From Gammaproteobacteria bacterium (GTDB lineage: Bacteria; Pseudomonadota; Gammaproteobacteria; HK1): 44,478 bases of DNA. The DNA lies in assembly GCA_022823045.1 (NCBI GenBank), contig JAJDXW010000368.1, positions 1-44,478 of the forward strand, written 5' to 3'. Positions 33,778-41,973 of this stretch are shown here, piece by piece (the stretch's first letter is position 1; every line of letters begins with the position of its first letter). A model generated the notes under the pieces. The model did not search any database. It had not been told where the DNA came from and saw nothing but the letters and a program-made list of their open reading frames with translations. Position numbers and translations under genes: made by a program.

Positions 33778-35306
33778 GTAGTGCGGACGATCTGACCCTG
33801 CCGACGGGTTGGACGAAAACGACCCTTGGCGGGATTGTCGAGCCGAGAACGGGAAAGGTTGATCCTTGTGCCACGCCGAACGCCAGATTTGTCGGATTGA
33901 AACATATTGAGGCTCACACCATGAGGCTGCTTGGAACCATTCCATCGGGTTTGATGAAGAGCAGCGCGAATACATTTCGTTCCGGGGACGTACTATATGG
34001 TCGTCTCCGATCATACTTGAACAAGGTCTATCAACCTGGCTTCGGTGGTTTATGTTCCGGTGAATTCATCGTGATGCCGGAGACCACTGCCGTTTCCGGG
34101 AGATTCCTGAAGTATCGACTCAATGCCAGCGACTTTGTCCATTTCGCAAGCCATATCAATACCGGTGATCGTCCTCGTGTAGACTTCGGCCAGATTAGCA
34201 ACTTCGATCTTTCCCTTCCGCCAAGACCGGAACAGATTCGTATTGCTGACGCGCTGGACGAGCTGTTCTCTGACCTCGACGCTGGTGTCGCTTCGCTTGA
34301 GCAGGCGCAGGACAAGCTGAAGCTCTATCGCACCTCGGTGTTGAAGGCGTCGGTGGAGGGCACGCTGACGGCCGACTGGCGTGCGCAGCACCCACAGACC
34401 GAGCCCGCGAGTGAGCTGTTGGAGCGCATCCTCGTCGAGCGTCGCCGCCGATGGGAAGAAGGTCAGCTCCGCAGCTTCGAGGGGAAGGGCGGAGCCCCGC
34501 CGCGGAACTGGAAGGCGAAGTACAAGGAACCCGTCGCCCCCGAAACTACCGGCCTGCCGGCGTTACCGGATGGGTGGTGCTGGGCAGGATTTGACCAGAT
34601 CGGCGGCATACAAGGAGGTCTCCAGAAGTCGCCTGCGCGTAGGCCAAGGAAGAATCATTATCCGTATCTGCGGGTCGCGAACGTTCATCGAGGAACACTC
34701 GAACTCTCGAACCTGCATCGCTTCGAACTGACGCCGGACGAATTGAAGAAACTTCGGCTTGAACCGGGCGATATTCTAATTGTGGAGGGCAATGGCAGTC
34801 GAACCGAGATCGGCAGGTGCGCATTGTGGACAGGAGAAGTCGCGGACTGTGTTCACCAAAACCACATTATTCGGGTTCGGCCAATTGATGGTCTGATTCC
34901 GAAGTACATGGACACCTTTCTGAACTCGCCCACAGGACAGAACGCAATCCAAAACGTAGCAAGTTCTACAAGTGGTCTCTATACGCTCAGTATAAGCAAG
35001 ATAAGGAGGCTATCGCTGACCCTTCCTCCGTTGATCGAACAGAAAGCTATCGTCGAGGCAGTCGAGGAGCGACTCTCTGTTATTGATCGCCTTGAAGCCG
35101 ACCTCGCCGCCAAGTTGGAGAGTGTTCAGGGTTTGCGCCAATCAATCCTCAAGCATGCCTTCACCGGAAAGCTGGTGCCGCAGGACCCGAACGACGAGCC
35201 GGCCGCCGATCTCCTGAAGCGCATCGCCGCTGAGCGTGAGGAACGCTCGCGGGAAGCGCAGTCCGCCAGACACAAGAGGCCCGCATCGCGCCGTCGCCAC
35301 AGGTGA
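33756..35306 (+). CDS. hsdS: Type I restriction-modification specificity subunit
   Basis: 516-aa subunit that selects the target sequence through two target-recognition domains. TRD1 spans about 15-155. A conserved helical spacer follows: RPEQIRIADALDELFSDLDA, LEQAQDKLKLYRTSVLKASV and EGTLTADWR. TRD2 covers about 270-425, beginning LPDGWCWAGFDQIGGIQG. A second conserved coil follows, LIEQKAIVEAVEERLSVIDR then LRQSILKHAFTGKLVP. TRD regions are less GC-rich, as usual for rapidly exchanged segments. Start uncertain: ATG 33756 has AAGGA directly adjacent, and GTG 33774 overlaps the stop of the antitoxin remnant. Next is a Phd/VapC pair, then hsdM. Confidence 0.92.
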   Translation: MPAVGVVSSADDLTLPTGWTKTTLGGIVEPRTGKVDPCATPNARFVGLKHIEAHTMRLLGTIPSGLMKSSANTFRSGDVLYGRLRSYLNKVYQPGFGGLCSGEFIVMPETTAVSGRFLKYRLNASDFVHFASHINTGDRPRVDFGQISNFDLSLPPRPEQIRIADALDELFSDLDAGVASLEQAQDKLKLYRTSVLKASVEGTLTADWRAQHPQTEPASELLERILVERRRRWEEGQLRSFEGKGGAPPRNWKAKYKEPVAPETTGLPALPDGWCWAGFDQIGGIQGGLQKSPARRPRKNHYPYLRVANVHRGTLELSNLHRFELTPDELKKLRLEPGDILIVEGNGSRTEIGRCALWTGEVADCVHQNHIIRVRPIDGLIPKYMDTFLNSPTGQNAIQNVASSTSGLYTLSISKIRRLSLTLPPLIEQKAIVEAVEERLSVIDRLEADLAAKLESVQGLRQSILKHAFTGKLVPQDPNDEPAADLLKRIAAEREERSREAQSARHKRPASRRRHR

Positions 35307-35437
35307 AACGTGCCTTGTAGGTGGTGGTCTCGTGACCGCCACGAAATCCGAGCTACGGGGCTGTGCCACCTGCTTGCAGACGCCTGCCGGTGGGCGCATA
35401 GTTCCGGACTCCGGCGGAGCCATCGGGAGTCTTGGTC

Positions 35438-35704
35438 ATGCCTGAATACGCCCTGAACGAAGCGAGAGTCCGCTTTGAGGAGATCGTCTCCGACGCGGAG
35501 CGAGGTGAACGCGTGGTCATCACCAGGGACGGCGAGCCGGCTGTCGAGCTGGTGCGTTGCCGCGAGAGGCGCGGAGGCATCGATTTTGACAAGCTGGAAG
35601 CTGATCGCCGACGTCTCGGGATCAAGGGAGACGGGGAGAGATGGCCCAGGGAATTCGACGATCCTGCATTCAGCCGCCAAGTGCTGGGTCTCGACGACGA
35701 ATAG
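35438..35704 (+). CDS. Phd/YefM-type antitoxin
   Basis: 88-aa protein: PEYALNEARVRFEEIVSDAE and RGERVVITRDGEPAVELVR form the Phd/YefM DNA-binding fold, and an acidic C-terminal tail (KLEADRRRLGIKGDGERW) should bind the toxin. GGGAG 9 nt before ATG 35438. The partner PIN toxin begins 11 nt after the stop codon. The pair lies between hsdS and hsdM on the same strand, so it is likely transcribed with, or inserted into, the restriction operon. Confidence 0.85.
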   Translation: MPEYALNEARVRFEEIVSDAERGERVVITRDGEPAVELVRCRERRGGIDFDKLEADRRRLGIKGDGERWPREFDDPAFSRQVLGLDDE

Positions 35705-35715
35705 GGTAGCCGCAC

Positions 35716-36111
35716 GTGCGCATTCTTCTGGACACATCCTATGTGTACGATCTCATGGAGACGCGCGGAAAGTTCTCGGACGGCGAACGCCGCTTCTTCG
35801 CCGAACAGGAGGCGCAGCTTTACGTGAGTGCGGTATCGATCCGGGAGATGCGGTTGAAGTATCGCACCCGTCATCCGTCCGGCGACCGCAAGAGCCCCTT
35901 CGATCCGAATGATGTGGTGACCATGGTTGAAGGGCAGAAAATGACCATCCTGCCAATGACCATGCAGCACGCCGCGCGCAGGCTCAAAATCCCGATTGCC
36001 CACAAGGACCCGTTCGACGAGATTCTTCTCGTGCAGGCTCAGGAAGAAGGGTTGAAGCTGCTCACCATGGACCGTCAGCTCATGGGGCACCCGCTCGCCA
36101 TCACGGTATGA
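35716..36111 (+). CDS. PIN-domain toxin (VapC-like)
   Basis: 131-aa PIN ribonuclease. Acidic residues sit at D6 (ILLDTSYVYDL), E44 (VSIREMRLKY), D98/D101 (HKDPFDEILLVQA) and D119 (LLTMDRQLMGH). This is the subgroup usually partnered with Phd-type antitoxins. GTG start at 35716. Its stop is 13 nt before hsdM, so read-through into hsdM is likely. Being inside an hsd operon, it may act as an addiction element or respond when the restriction system is disturbed (inference). Confidence 0.88.
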   Translation: MRILLDTSYVYDLMETRGKFSDGERRFFAEQEAQLYVSAVSIREMRLKYRTRHPSGDRKSPFDPNDVVTMVEGQKMTILPMTMQHAARRLKIPIAHKDPFDEILLVQAQEEGLKLLTMDRQLMGHPLAITV

Positions 36112-36124
36112 CGGACTCCTGAGC

Positions 36125-37606
36125 ATGGACGCGTCGCAGATCGGCAAGCGGGCCTGGAGCTATGCGGGCGTCCTGCAGGACGCCGGGCTTTCCTGCTTCG
36201 AGTACGTCGAGCAACTGACTCTGCTGCTGTTTCTCAAGATGGCGGATCAGCTCACCGAGCCGCCTTGGGGGCGCGAGCCGATCGTTCCGTCGGAGCTGGG
36301 CTGGAAGGCCCTGCTGCATCGGGACGGCGCGGCGCTCGAAGACCGGTATCGCGCGAGTCTCGAGAAGCTGGGTGCGGAACGCGGGATGCTCGGCGTCATC
36401 TTCCGGGGCGCTCGTTGCGAGATCCACAACCCGGCGCTCCTAAAGCAGATCATCGTCAACCTGCTCGACCGCGTGGACTGGCTGTCCCTGCCGGTGGACG
36501 TGAAGGGCACGATCTACGAGGAGCTGCTCGCCCGTTCGGCCCAGGAGTCCTCGCGCGGCGCGGGCCAGTACTTCACCCCGCGCCCGGTCATTCAGGCCAT
36601 GTGCGAGGTGATGCAACCGCTGCCGGGCGATCGGATCTGCGATCCCGCGGCGGGCACCGGCGGGTTCCTCTGCAACGCCTACCAGTACGTGCTCGAGCAT
36701 CATGGGTCGGGCCTCGACCGGGACGAGCTGCGCGCGTTGCAGACCGATCTGGTCGAGGGCATGGAGCTGTCGCCCAAGGTCGGGCGCATGTGCGCGATGA
36801 ACGCCTATCTTCACGGCATCGGTGGGGACCGGGTGGTCGTGCACACCGGGCATGACAGCTTGTCCGCGCCGTGGGGCGGCGAGTACTCGATGGTCCTCGC
36901 CAATCCGCCCTTCGGCAAGAAGCAGAGTCTCCTGTTCGTGAACGAGGAAGGTGATACCGAACGGGAGGATCAAGTCGTCGTCCGTGAGGACTTCTGGACC
37001 TCGACCAGCAACAAGCAGCTCAACTTCGTGCAGCACATCCATACCCTGCTGAAGATCGACGGGCGGGCGGCGGTGGTGGTACCGGACAACGTGTTGTTCG
37101 AGGGCGGGGCGGGCGAGAAGGTGCGCCGGAACCTGCTGGAGAAATGTCGCGTCCACACCCTGTTGCGGCTGCCGACCGGCATCTGGTACTCACCCGGCGT
37201 CAAGGCCAACGTGGTCTTCTTCGACAAGAAGGAAGGGCGGGCCGAGCCCTGGACCGATCGGCTGTGGGTCTACGATCTCCGCACCAACATGCACTTTACG
37301 CTGAAGCAGAAGCCGATCCGTCGCCAAGACTTCGACGAGTTCGTCGAATGCTACCGGCCGGGCCGCGTGCACGCCCGAGAGGCGACTTGGACCGAGGAAA
37401 GCCCGGACGGTCGTTGGCGAGCCTACGACTACGAAGACCTGCAGAAGCGCGACAAGCTCAGCCTCGACCTCTTCTGGCTCAAGGACGACAGCCTCACCGA
37501 CACCGACTCGCTGCCGCCCCCCGGCGTCATCGCCGCCGAGATCTCCAACGACCTGGAAGCGGCGCTCGCCCAGTTCACCAAGATCGCAGAACGGCTGGGT
37601 CCCTGA
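36125..37606 (+). CDS. hsdM: Type I restriction-modification DNA methyltransferase (N6-adenine)
   Basis: Methylates adenine in the site recognised by HsdS. Of its 493 aa, the N-terminal helical domain is about 1-130 (YVEQLTLLLFLKMADQL), followed by GQYFTPRPVIQAM, SAM-binding DPAAGTGGFL at 173-182 and the catalytic NPPF at 260-263. Later segments include VVPDNVLFEGGAGEKVRRNL and LLRLPTGIWYSPGVKANV, typical of HsdM. It appears complete. Usual operons place hsdM next to hsdS; here a toxin-antitoxin pair separates them. ATG 36125. Convergent with the ATPase operon, 46 nt between stops. Confidence 0.94.
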   Translation: MDASQIGKRAWSYAGVLQDAGLSCFEYVEQLTLLLFLKMADQLTEPPWGREPIVPSELGWKALLHRDGAALEDRYRASLEKLGAERGMLGVIFRGARCEIHNPALLKQIIVNLLDRVDWLSLPVDVKGTIYEELLARSAQESSRGAGQYFTPRPVIQAMCEVMQPLPGDRICDPAAGTGGFLCNAYQYVLEHHGSGLDRDELRALQTDLVEGMELSPKVGRMCAMNAYLHGIGGDRVVVHTGHDSLSAPWGGEYSMVLANPPFGKKQSLLFVNEEGDTEREDQVVVREDFWTSTSNKQLNFVQHIHTLLKIDGRAAVVVPDNVLFEGGAGEKVRRNLLEKCRVHTLLRLPTGIWYSPGVKANVVFFDKKEGRAEPWTDRLWVYDLRTNMHFTLKQKPIRRQDFDEFVECYRPGRVHAREATWTEESPDGRWRAYDYEDLQKRDKLSLDLFWLKDDSLTDTDSLPPPGVIAAEISNDLEAALAQFTKIAERLGP

Positions 37607-37652
37607 TTGACTCCAGGCGCGACACTGAAATCGGCATCGACTTGTCGCTCCA

Positions 37653-40568
37653 CTACGGCTGGTTCGCCAGGGGCTCCGATGGGGTAACAAGAGTGGTGGT
37701 GTCGGCGGCCCCCACCTTCGCTTCGATTTGCTCGCGGATGTCGGCGGCGACCTCCAGCACCTCGCCCGGCGCCCGCACCGCCTCGCCGGTGCGCTGGCGC
37801 TGGGCGACGACGAGCGGCTGCAGCGCGCCGGCTTTCTCCCTGTCGCTCGACAGTATCTCGATCAGGTCGCGTTCCGATGCGCCGGCCGTGACCCAGTCCG
37901 GCACCCCCGCCAGCATCTCCCGCATCATGGCTTCGTCTGCCGGGTTGAAGGCGGCGTACGCGGAGCGGAACGCGTCCATGGCGGCTGCTGGCTGACGCAG
38001 GGCAAGCAACGCCTTCGTCCTGATCCGCTTGGCCCGCCATTGGAGCGTGACTCTCTCGCTACCGGTCATGGCGCCGAGGTCTCGTTCGATCTCGTCACAG
38101 GTCCGTAGCGTTTCCTCCGCGTCCCCGGTCTCGGCCTGCAACTCGCCCAACCCGACCGCCAGCAACATCACGATCGGCAACGGGAGTGGGCTCTCCGGCC
38201 ACTCGATGGCTTCGAAGCGCGCGCGACCTTCGTCGCGGGCTGCGATCATGTCCTCGGTATCGCCGAGCTGTCCGTGCATGAGCGCCTTGCTGCCCAACGC
38301 GATGGCAACCTGCGGCTGAACCTCGGGTGTGTCGCTTTCTCCGAAGCGCGCCACCACTTCGTCCCAGGCCGAAATCGCTGCTTGGATATCGCCGAGCCCT
38401 GCCCACGAAGCTCCCTTGCAGAGCAGCGCTAGGGCAATCGGCAGATCGAATTCCGTTGTATCGCTGGACCCGAAGCGCTCCAGCACTTCGTCGCAGGTTG
38501 CCATTGCCGCCTCGTTCTCGCCGAGTTGCCCCTGAGCTTGTGCCTTTTTGACCAACGCGCGGGCGATCGGAGCCTGGAAGGCCGGAAAATCGCTGCATCC
38601 AAATCGCTTGATGAGGTCGTCGCAGGTTGAAATCGTCGCCTCGTGCTTGCTCATCACCGCCAAAATATCTGTTTTGGAGGACAAAGCGTCGGTGACCAGT
38701 GCCTGGACCTCGGGTTGATCGCTGGTTCGGAAACGAGTGTCAACTTCCTCATAGATTGCGATCGCAGCCTCGAACTCGCCGCTCCGCTCACGGATCAGTC
38801 CCTTGGAGGACAACGCCTTGGCGATCGGCAACTGGAACTCCGGCATCTCGCTGGACCCTTGGCGCTCGATGACCTCGTCGTAGTCCGCAATCGCCGCATC
38901 CGGGTCGCCGAGTTGCTCCCGTACGATTCCCCTGTTGACCAACGCTCGGGCGACCGGCAACTGGAACTCCAGTGTATCGCGGTCTCCAAATTGGGCGATC
39001 GTTTCCTCCCAAGCCGCAATTCCCGCTCTGAAGTTGCCCAAGTTGGCGTGTGCGGCGCCCTTCGCATTGAGTGTCAGGGCGACGAGCGGCTCTTGTGCTC
39101 GAGGCGAACCGGCGGACCGGGAAGCGATAATCCGATCCGCGATCTCGATGATTTTCTTGAAATCACCTTCGCCGGCCGCGGCCCTGATCTCGCCGACGAG
39201 CTGCTTGGTCTGTTCATGATCCGTTGCCACGGGTTGACCCGATGCGCGCTCGGTGTCCTGCCACGCCTCGCCGAAGAAGATACGGCTGATACGCGGCGAT
39301 TCGGCGCTCGCCAGCTTGATTCCTTCACGGATGGCCGGCCATTGCATGGCTTCCAGAGTGAGGGAGCGGGACCACTCGTCCAGCTCGGTCTCCGTGTAGA
39401 ACACCGCCATGAAGTGGATCAGGTTGCGGACGACGGCTGCCTCGTCGCGTTCGCGACGCAGCTTGTAGTAGATGCTGTAGAGGCGTTCCGCGGCCGCATA
39501 CATCCGTTTTCTGCCGCTTCCTTCCACGAGAATCGCACCCCGCTCGACGAGCCGCCCGAGCAGGGCAGACACGGCGCGAACATCCATGCGCGCCCGCGCC
39601 GCGATCTCTCCGGTGGTCGATGGCTGCCAGAGGTCGATCACCGAGAGATAGACGCGGCGCTCGGTCTTTGCGAAGACTTCCAGATGTCCACGGAAATACT
39701 CCGTGTGGTCGTCGACCAGCTTCACCAGCTCCTCCATCAACTGGCGTAACGATCGGTGCCGCGCGAATTCGCCGATGATGACCAGGAGACGCGGGTTGCC
39801 GCCGGTCAGGATTTGGATTGGCCTCACCTCGCGTTCGCTCACGGTGTCGCCGCTCACCATTTGCCACAGGCACCGGCACTCCTCGGTATTCAACGGGTCC
39901 AGGCGCACGATTCGAAACAGCTCGAAGAAGGGTTCTCTCGCATCGTCCAACCCTTTGAATCGACTGGTCGCCGTGGCGAGCAGGATGATCTGGGGCTCCG
40001 ACTGCAATGCCCCTCGGAGCTTCCAACCGAAATCGTCGCCCACGTGTTCGCACAGCGCCTGCAGGTTCTCGACCATGAGGACGAGTCTTCTTCCCATACG
40101 ATCCGCCGCTTCCAGAACGGTGGCACGAGCACGCTCTTCGAGGTCTTCCCCTCGCCACTGGGTGGCCAAGTCGTCGTGTGTATCTTGCAGTTCCAAGGCC
40201 AATTCAGGATCGTACTTTCTGCTTTCTTTCGCGAGGTAGAACAGCGATTCGAGCCAAAAATCAGTCAGATTGAATATCTCCTGGCTTTCCTCCATGAACC
40301 GAATCGGCAATAATCGCTCCGAAAATTCGCGGTCGGAGCGAATTTCCGCTGCGACACGAGCCAGCAACATGGTTTTCCCCCGCCCTCGAGGAGCGACGAC
40401 CAGCACATGCTGGCATGACGGTGAATCGACGTTCCCGCGAAGTATATCCATGACGATGCCGAGCTTGGGCTTCCTCGCAACGAATTGGCGCATCACCTCT
40501 TCATCGGGCTGGAACGCCCCGGGATTGAACTTCCGAATCTGCCTCGGCAATTCAAGCGATTCGTTCAT
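37653..40568 (-). CDS. AAA/STAND-like ATPase with winged helix and TPR solenoid (second gene of ATPase pair)
   Basis: 971 aa. The ATPase part is 1-270, with Walker A VAPRGRGKT (58-66), Walker B-like LVLMVENLQ where Glu168-Asn replaces Asp-Glu, a sensor-like IILLATATSRF near 195, and LTGGNPRLLVI near 254. A winged helix covers about 305-375 (TTGEIAARARMDVRAVSALL then GRLVERGAILVEG). Residues ~493-835 are TPR-type repeats with an exact 43-residue period, such as ALVKKAQAQGQLGENEAAMA then TCDEVLERFGSSD. The plan (NTPase, wHTH, superhelical sensor) is that of STAND signalling or defence proteins; no separate nuclease or other effector is visible. ATG 40568 overlaps the stop of the upstream ATPase gene (ATGA). 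Function unknown; a defence role is inferred from context. Confidence 0.85.
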   Translation of the reverse strand: MNESLELPRQIRKFNPGAFQPDEEVMRQFVARKPKLGIVMDILRGNVDSPSCQHVLVVAPRGRGKTMLLARVAAEIRSDREFSERLLPIRFMEESQEIFNLTDFWLESLFYLAKESRKYDPELALELQDTHDDLATQWRGEDLEERARATVLEAADRMGRRLVLMVENLQALCEHVGDDFGWKLRGALQSEPQIILLATATSRFKGLDDAREPFFELFRIVRLDPLNTEECRCLWQMVSGDTVSEREVRPIQILTGGNPRLLVIIGEFARHRSLRQLMEELVKLVDDHTEYFRGHLEVFAKTERRVYLSVIDLWQPSTTGEIAARARMDVRAVSALLGRLVERGAILVEGSGRKRMYAAAERLYSIYYKLRRERDEAAVVRNLIHFMAVFYTETELDEWSRSLTLEAMQWPAIREGIKLASAESPRISRIFFGEAWQDTERASGQPVATDHEQTKQLVGEIRAAAGEGDFKKIIEIADRIIASRSAGSPRAQEPLVALTLNAKGAAHANLGNFRAGIAAWEETIAQFGDRDTLEFQLPVARALVNRGIVREQLGDPDAAIADYDEVIERQGSSEMPEFQLPIAKALSSKGLIRERSGEFEAAIAIYEEVDTRFRTSDQPEVQALVTDALSSKTDILAVMSKHEATISTCDDLIKRFGCSDFPAFQAPIARALVKKAQAQGQLGENEAAMATCDEVLERFGSSDTTEFDLPIALALLCKGASWAGLGDIQAAISAWDEVVARFGESDTPEVQPQVAIALGSKALMHGQLGDTEDMIAARDEGRARFEAIEWPESPLPLPIVMLLAVGLGELQAETGDAEETLRTCDEIERDLGAMTGSERVTLQWRAKRIRTKALLALRQPAAAMDAFRSAYAAFNPADEAMMREMLAGVPDWVTAGASERDLIEILSSDREKAGALQPLVVAQRQRTGEAVRAPGEVLEVAADIREQIEAKVGAADTTTLVTPSEPLANQP

Positions 40569-41815
40569 TGGAGACCTCCGTCTTCGTCCGCAGAACGTTG
40601 TGCGAGGGAAGTGTGTTGATCCCGGAAACGATTCGACCACCAGTCTCTCAGCAGTCGGAACGGAAAATGGTAACCATTTTCGCCGTCCTGAAGGTAACCG
40701 TCATGTATCAGGACGTCGAGCACGTCCGCAATGCGACCGGGTACGTTGCGTTCGTCCGGGGAGTACAGCCGAGCCAAGCACCGCCGAGCTTCCGGTGTGA
40801 ATGTCCCCTGGGTTGCTGTTTCGGCAAGTATCTCCAGGGCTATCGTGTAGCTGTTCTCGTCGTTCAGGCCTTCTTTGAGACGTGTCTGGTAGTGGAAGAG
40901 ATCGTTGTCCTCGGAGGACCCCAGCAGCACGGTGCGATAGACCTCGTCTACATCCTGCATCGTTACAAGACTTTGATTTCTCTCCGCGGCGAGTTCTTGA
41001 AGATGTGCAAAGAAGGATTGGACGTAGTGCGGAATGCCGGTGCCGAGTGCTTCATACACGGCGTCAGCCACACCATTGGCGCTCTGCAATCCGTTGTCCT
41101 TGGCGAGACGCTCGAAGCATTCAACACTGATCTCTCGTGTCCATGGTCCAAGACGAAACGGATACAGATGGTTTATCCGGTCGGGTATGCCGAGCCGCCG
41201 CACCAGAGGTGCAAGCCCGATGCTACCGGATGCGATGAGGACGGGAGAGCTGCCTCGGGGGCCCTGAAGCATCCCGCGAAGCCAGCTCAGGAAATCGTCC
41301 ACCCGTCGGGGGCCATCTTCATCGCGGAGCAATTTCGCCAGAAATATCGGCAGCTCGTCGATGACGATGAGCACGGGCTGGTCGTGAGCGGTGCAGGCAT
41401 CGAAGAATTGTCCTCCCCGGTACCGCCAGTTTCCCCCTCCGACCCCGGCCCGGGTCTTCAGGCGAAACGTGAGAGCGCTCATCTCGTCAACCTTTTCGGA
41501 CTGCTCGCCAAACCAGTGCTTCATCTTGCCGGCGAAGCGCGACAAGATCGGGCGTGCTGGCTGGAGCGCTCTTGCGAGGCCGGCGATCACGTCCCTCTCG
41601 CTGGCTGCCCCTTCGACATCAGTGAAGAGGAAGACCCATCCCTGCGTCTCCAACCGCCGGCCGAGCTCTCTGGCGATGCTCGTCTTGCCCATACGCCGTT
41701 GTCCGGTCAGCAGCACGTGATTGCCGTCGCGGACCCGCGACTCCAGCAACTGGAGCTCGGTTTCGCGATCGAAGAAGTCGTCGCCGCTCACCCAGCGGCC
41801 GGTGGACGGTTTCAT
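40565..41815 (-). CDS. AAA ATPase, archaeal-ATPase-like (first gene of ATPase pair)
   Basis: 416 aa. Walker A GQRRMGKTS is at 38-46, a segment like RLETQGWVFLFTDVEG follows, Walker B VLIVIDELP is at 148-155, and sensor 1 VLIASGSIGL is near 192. A C-terminal winged-helix segment (YTIALEILAETATQG to VLDVLIHDGYLQ) ends NGYHFPFRLLRDWWSNRF, as in the archaeal ATPase family (PF01637-like). I chose ATG 41815 (GGGAAG 9 nt upstream); the frame also allows TTG 41878, but that lies inside the repeat array. The gene ends in an ATGA overlap with the larger ATPase, so the two are made together and may form one complex. No effector domain is evident. Confidence 0.85.
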   Translation of the reverse strand: MKPSTGRWVSGDDFFDRETELQLLESRVRDGNHVLLTGQRRMGKTSIARELGRRLETQGWVFLFTDVEGAASERDVIAGLARALQPARPILSRFAGKMKHWFGEQSEKVDEMSALTFRLKTRAGVGGGNWRYRGGQFFDACTAHDQPVLIVIDELPIFLAKLLRDEDGPRRVDDFLSWLRGMLQGPRGSSPVLIASGSIGLAPLVRRLGIPDRINHLYPFRLGPWTREISVECFERLAKDNGLQSANGVADAVYEALGTGIPHYVQSFFAHLQELAAERNQSLVTMQDVDEVYRTVLLGSSEDNDLFHYQTRLKEGLNDENSYTIALEILAETATQGTFTPEARRCLARLYSPDERNVPGRIADVLDVLIHDGYLQDGENGYHFPFRLLRDWWSNRFRDQHTSLAQRSADEDGGLQ

Positions 41816-41831
41816 CGTTGGTGGCTTCCCG

Positions 41832-41905
41832 GTCAACGGATTTGTTGAACCATACGACGTCAACGACTCCGTTGTCAACTATCTCGTTGACAACGGAGTC
41901 GTTGA
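41832..41905. promoter_or_regulatory. Array of four GTCAAC-N6-GTTGAC-like units, including a 20-bp inverted repeat, before the ATPase operon
   Basis: Units begin at 41832, 41859, 41874 and 41889; the last three start at 15-bp steps. The central unit GTCAAC-TATCTC-GTTGAC is perfect. The arms at 41860-41879 and 41886-41905 form a perfect 20-bp inverted repeat with the 6-nt spacer TATCTC. It ends 17 nt upstream of ATG 41815 and sits after the ybaK stop. An operator for a dimeric regulator is the simplest reading. It could also fold as a terminator for ybaK, though no U tract follows. Confidence 0.6.
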
Positions 41906-41973
41906 GCTGGACGAGCGGGGCTCCGGGCCGATTCAGCCGGTCCGGACGACTCCGCGTTCCGGTGCGCGGCGGG

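Noticed and set aside
41816-41878. TTG 41878 as the start of the small ATPase
   Set aside because: It lies inside the inverted-repeat array with no ribosome site; ATG 41815 has GGGAAG at suitable spacing and the ATPase motifs begin after it.
41832-41905. CRISPR-like array
   Set aside because: Units are palindromic, overlap and have only 6-nt spacers; no cas genes are present.
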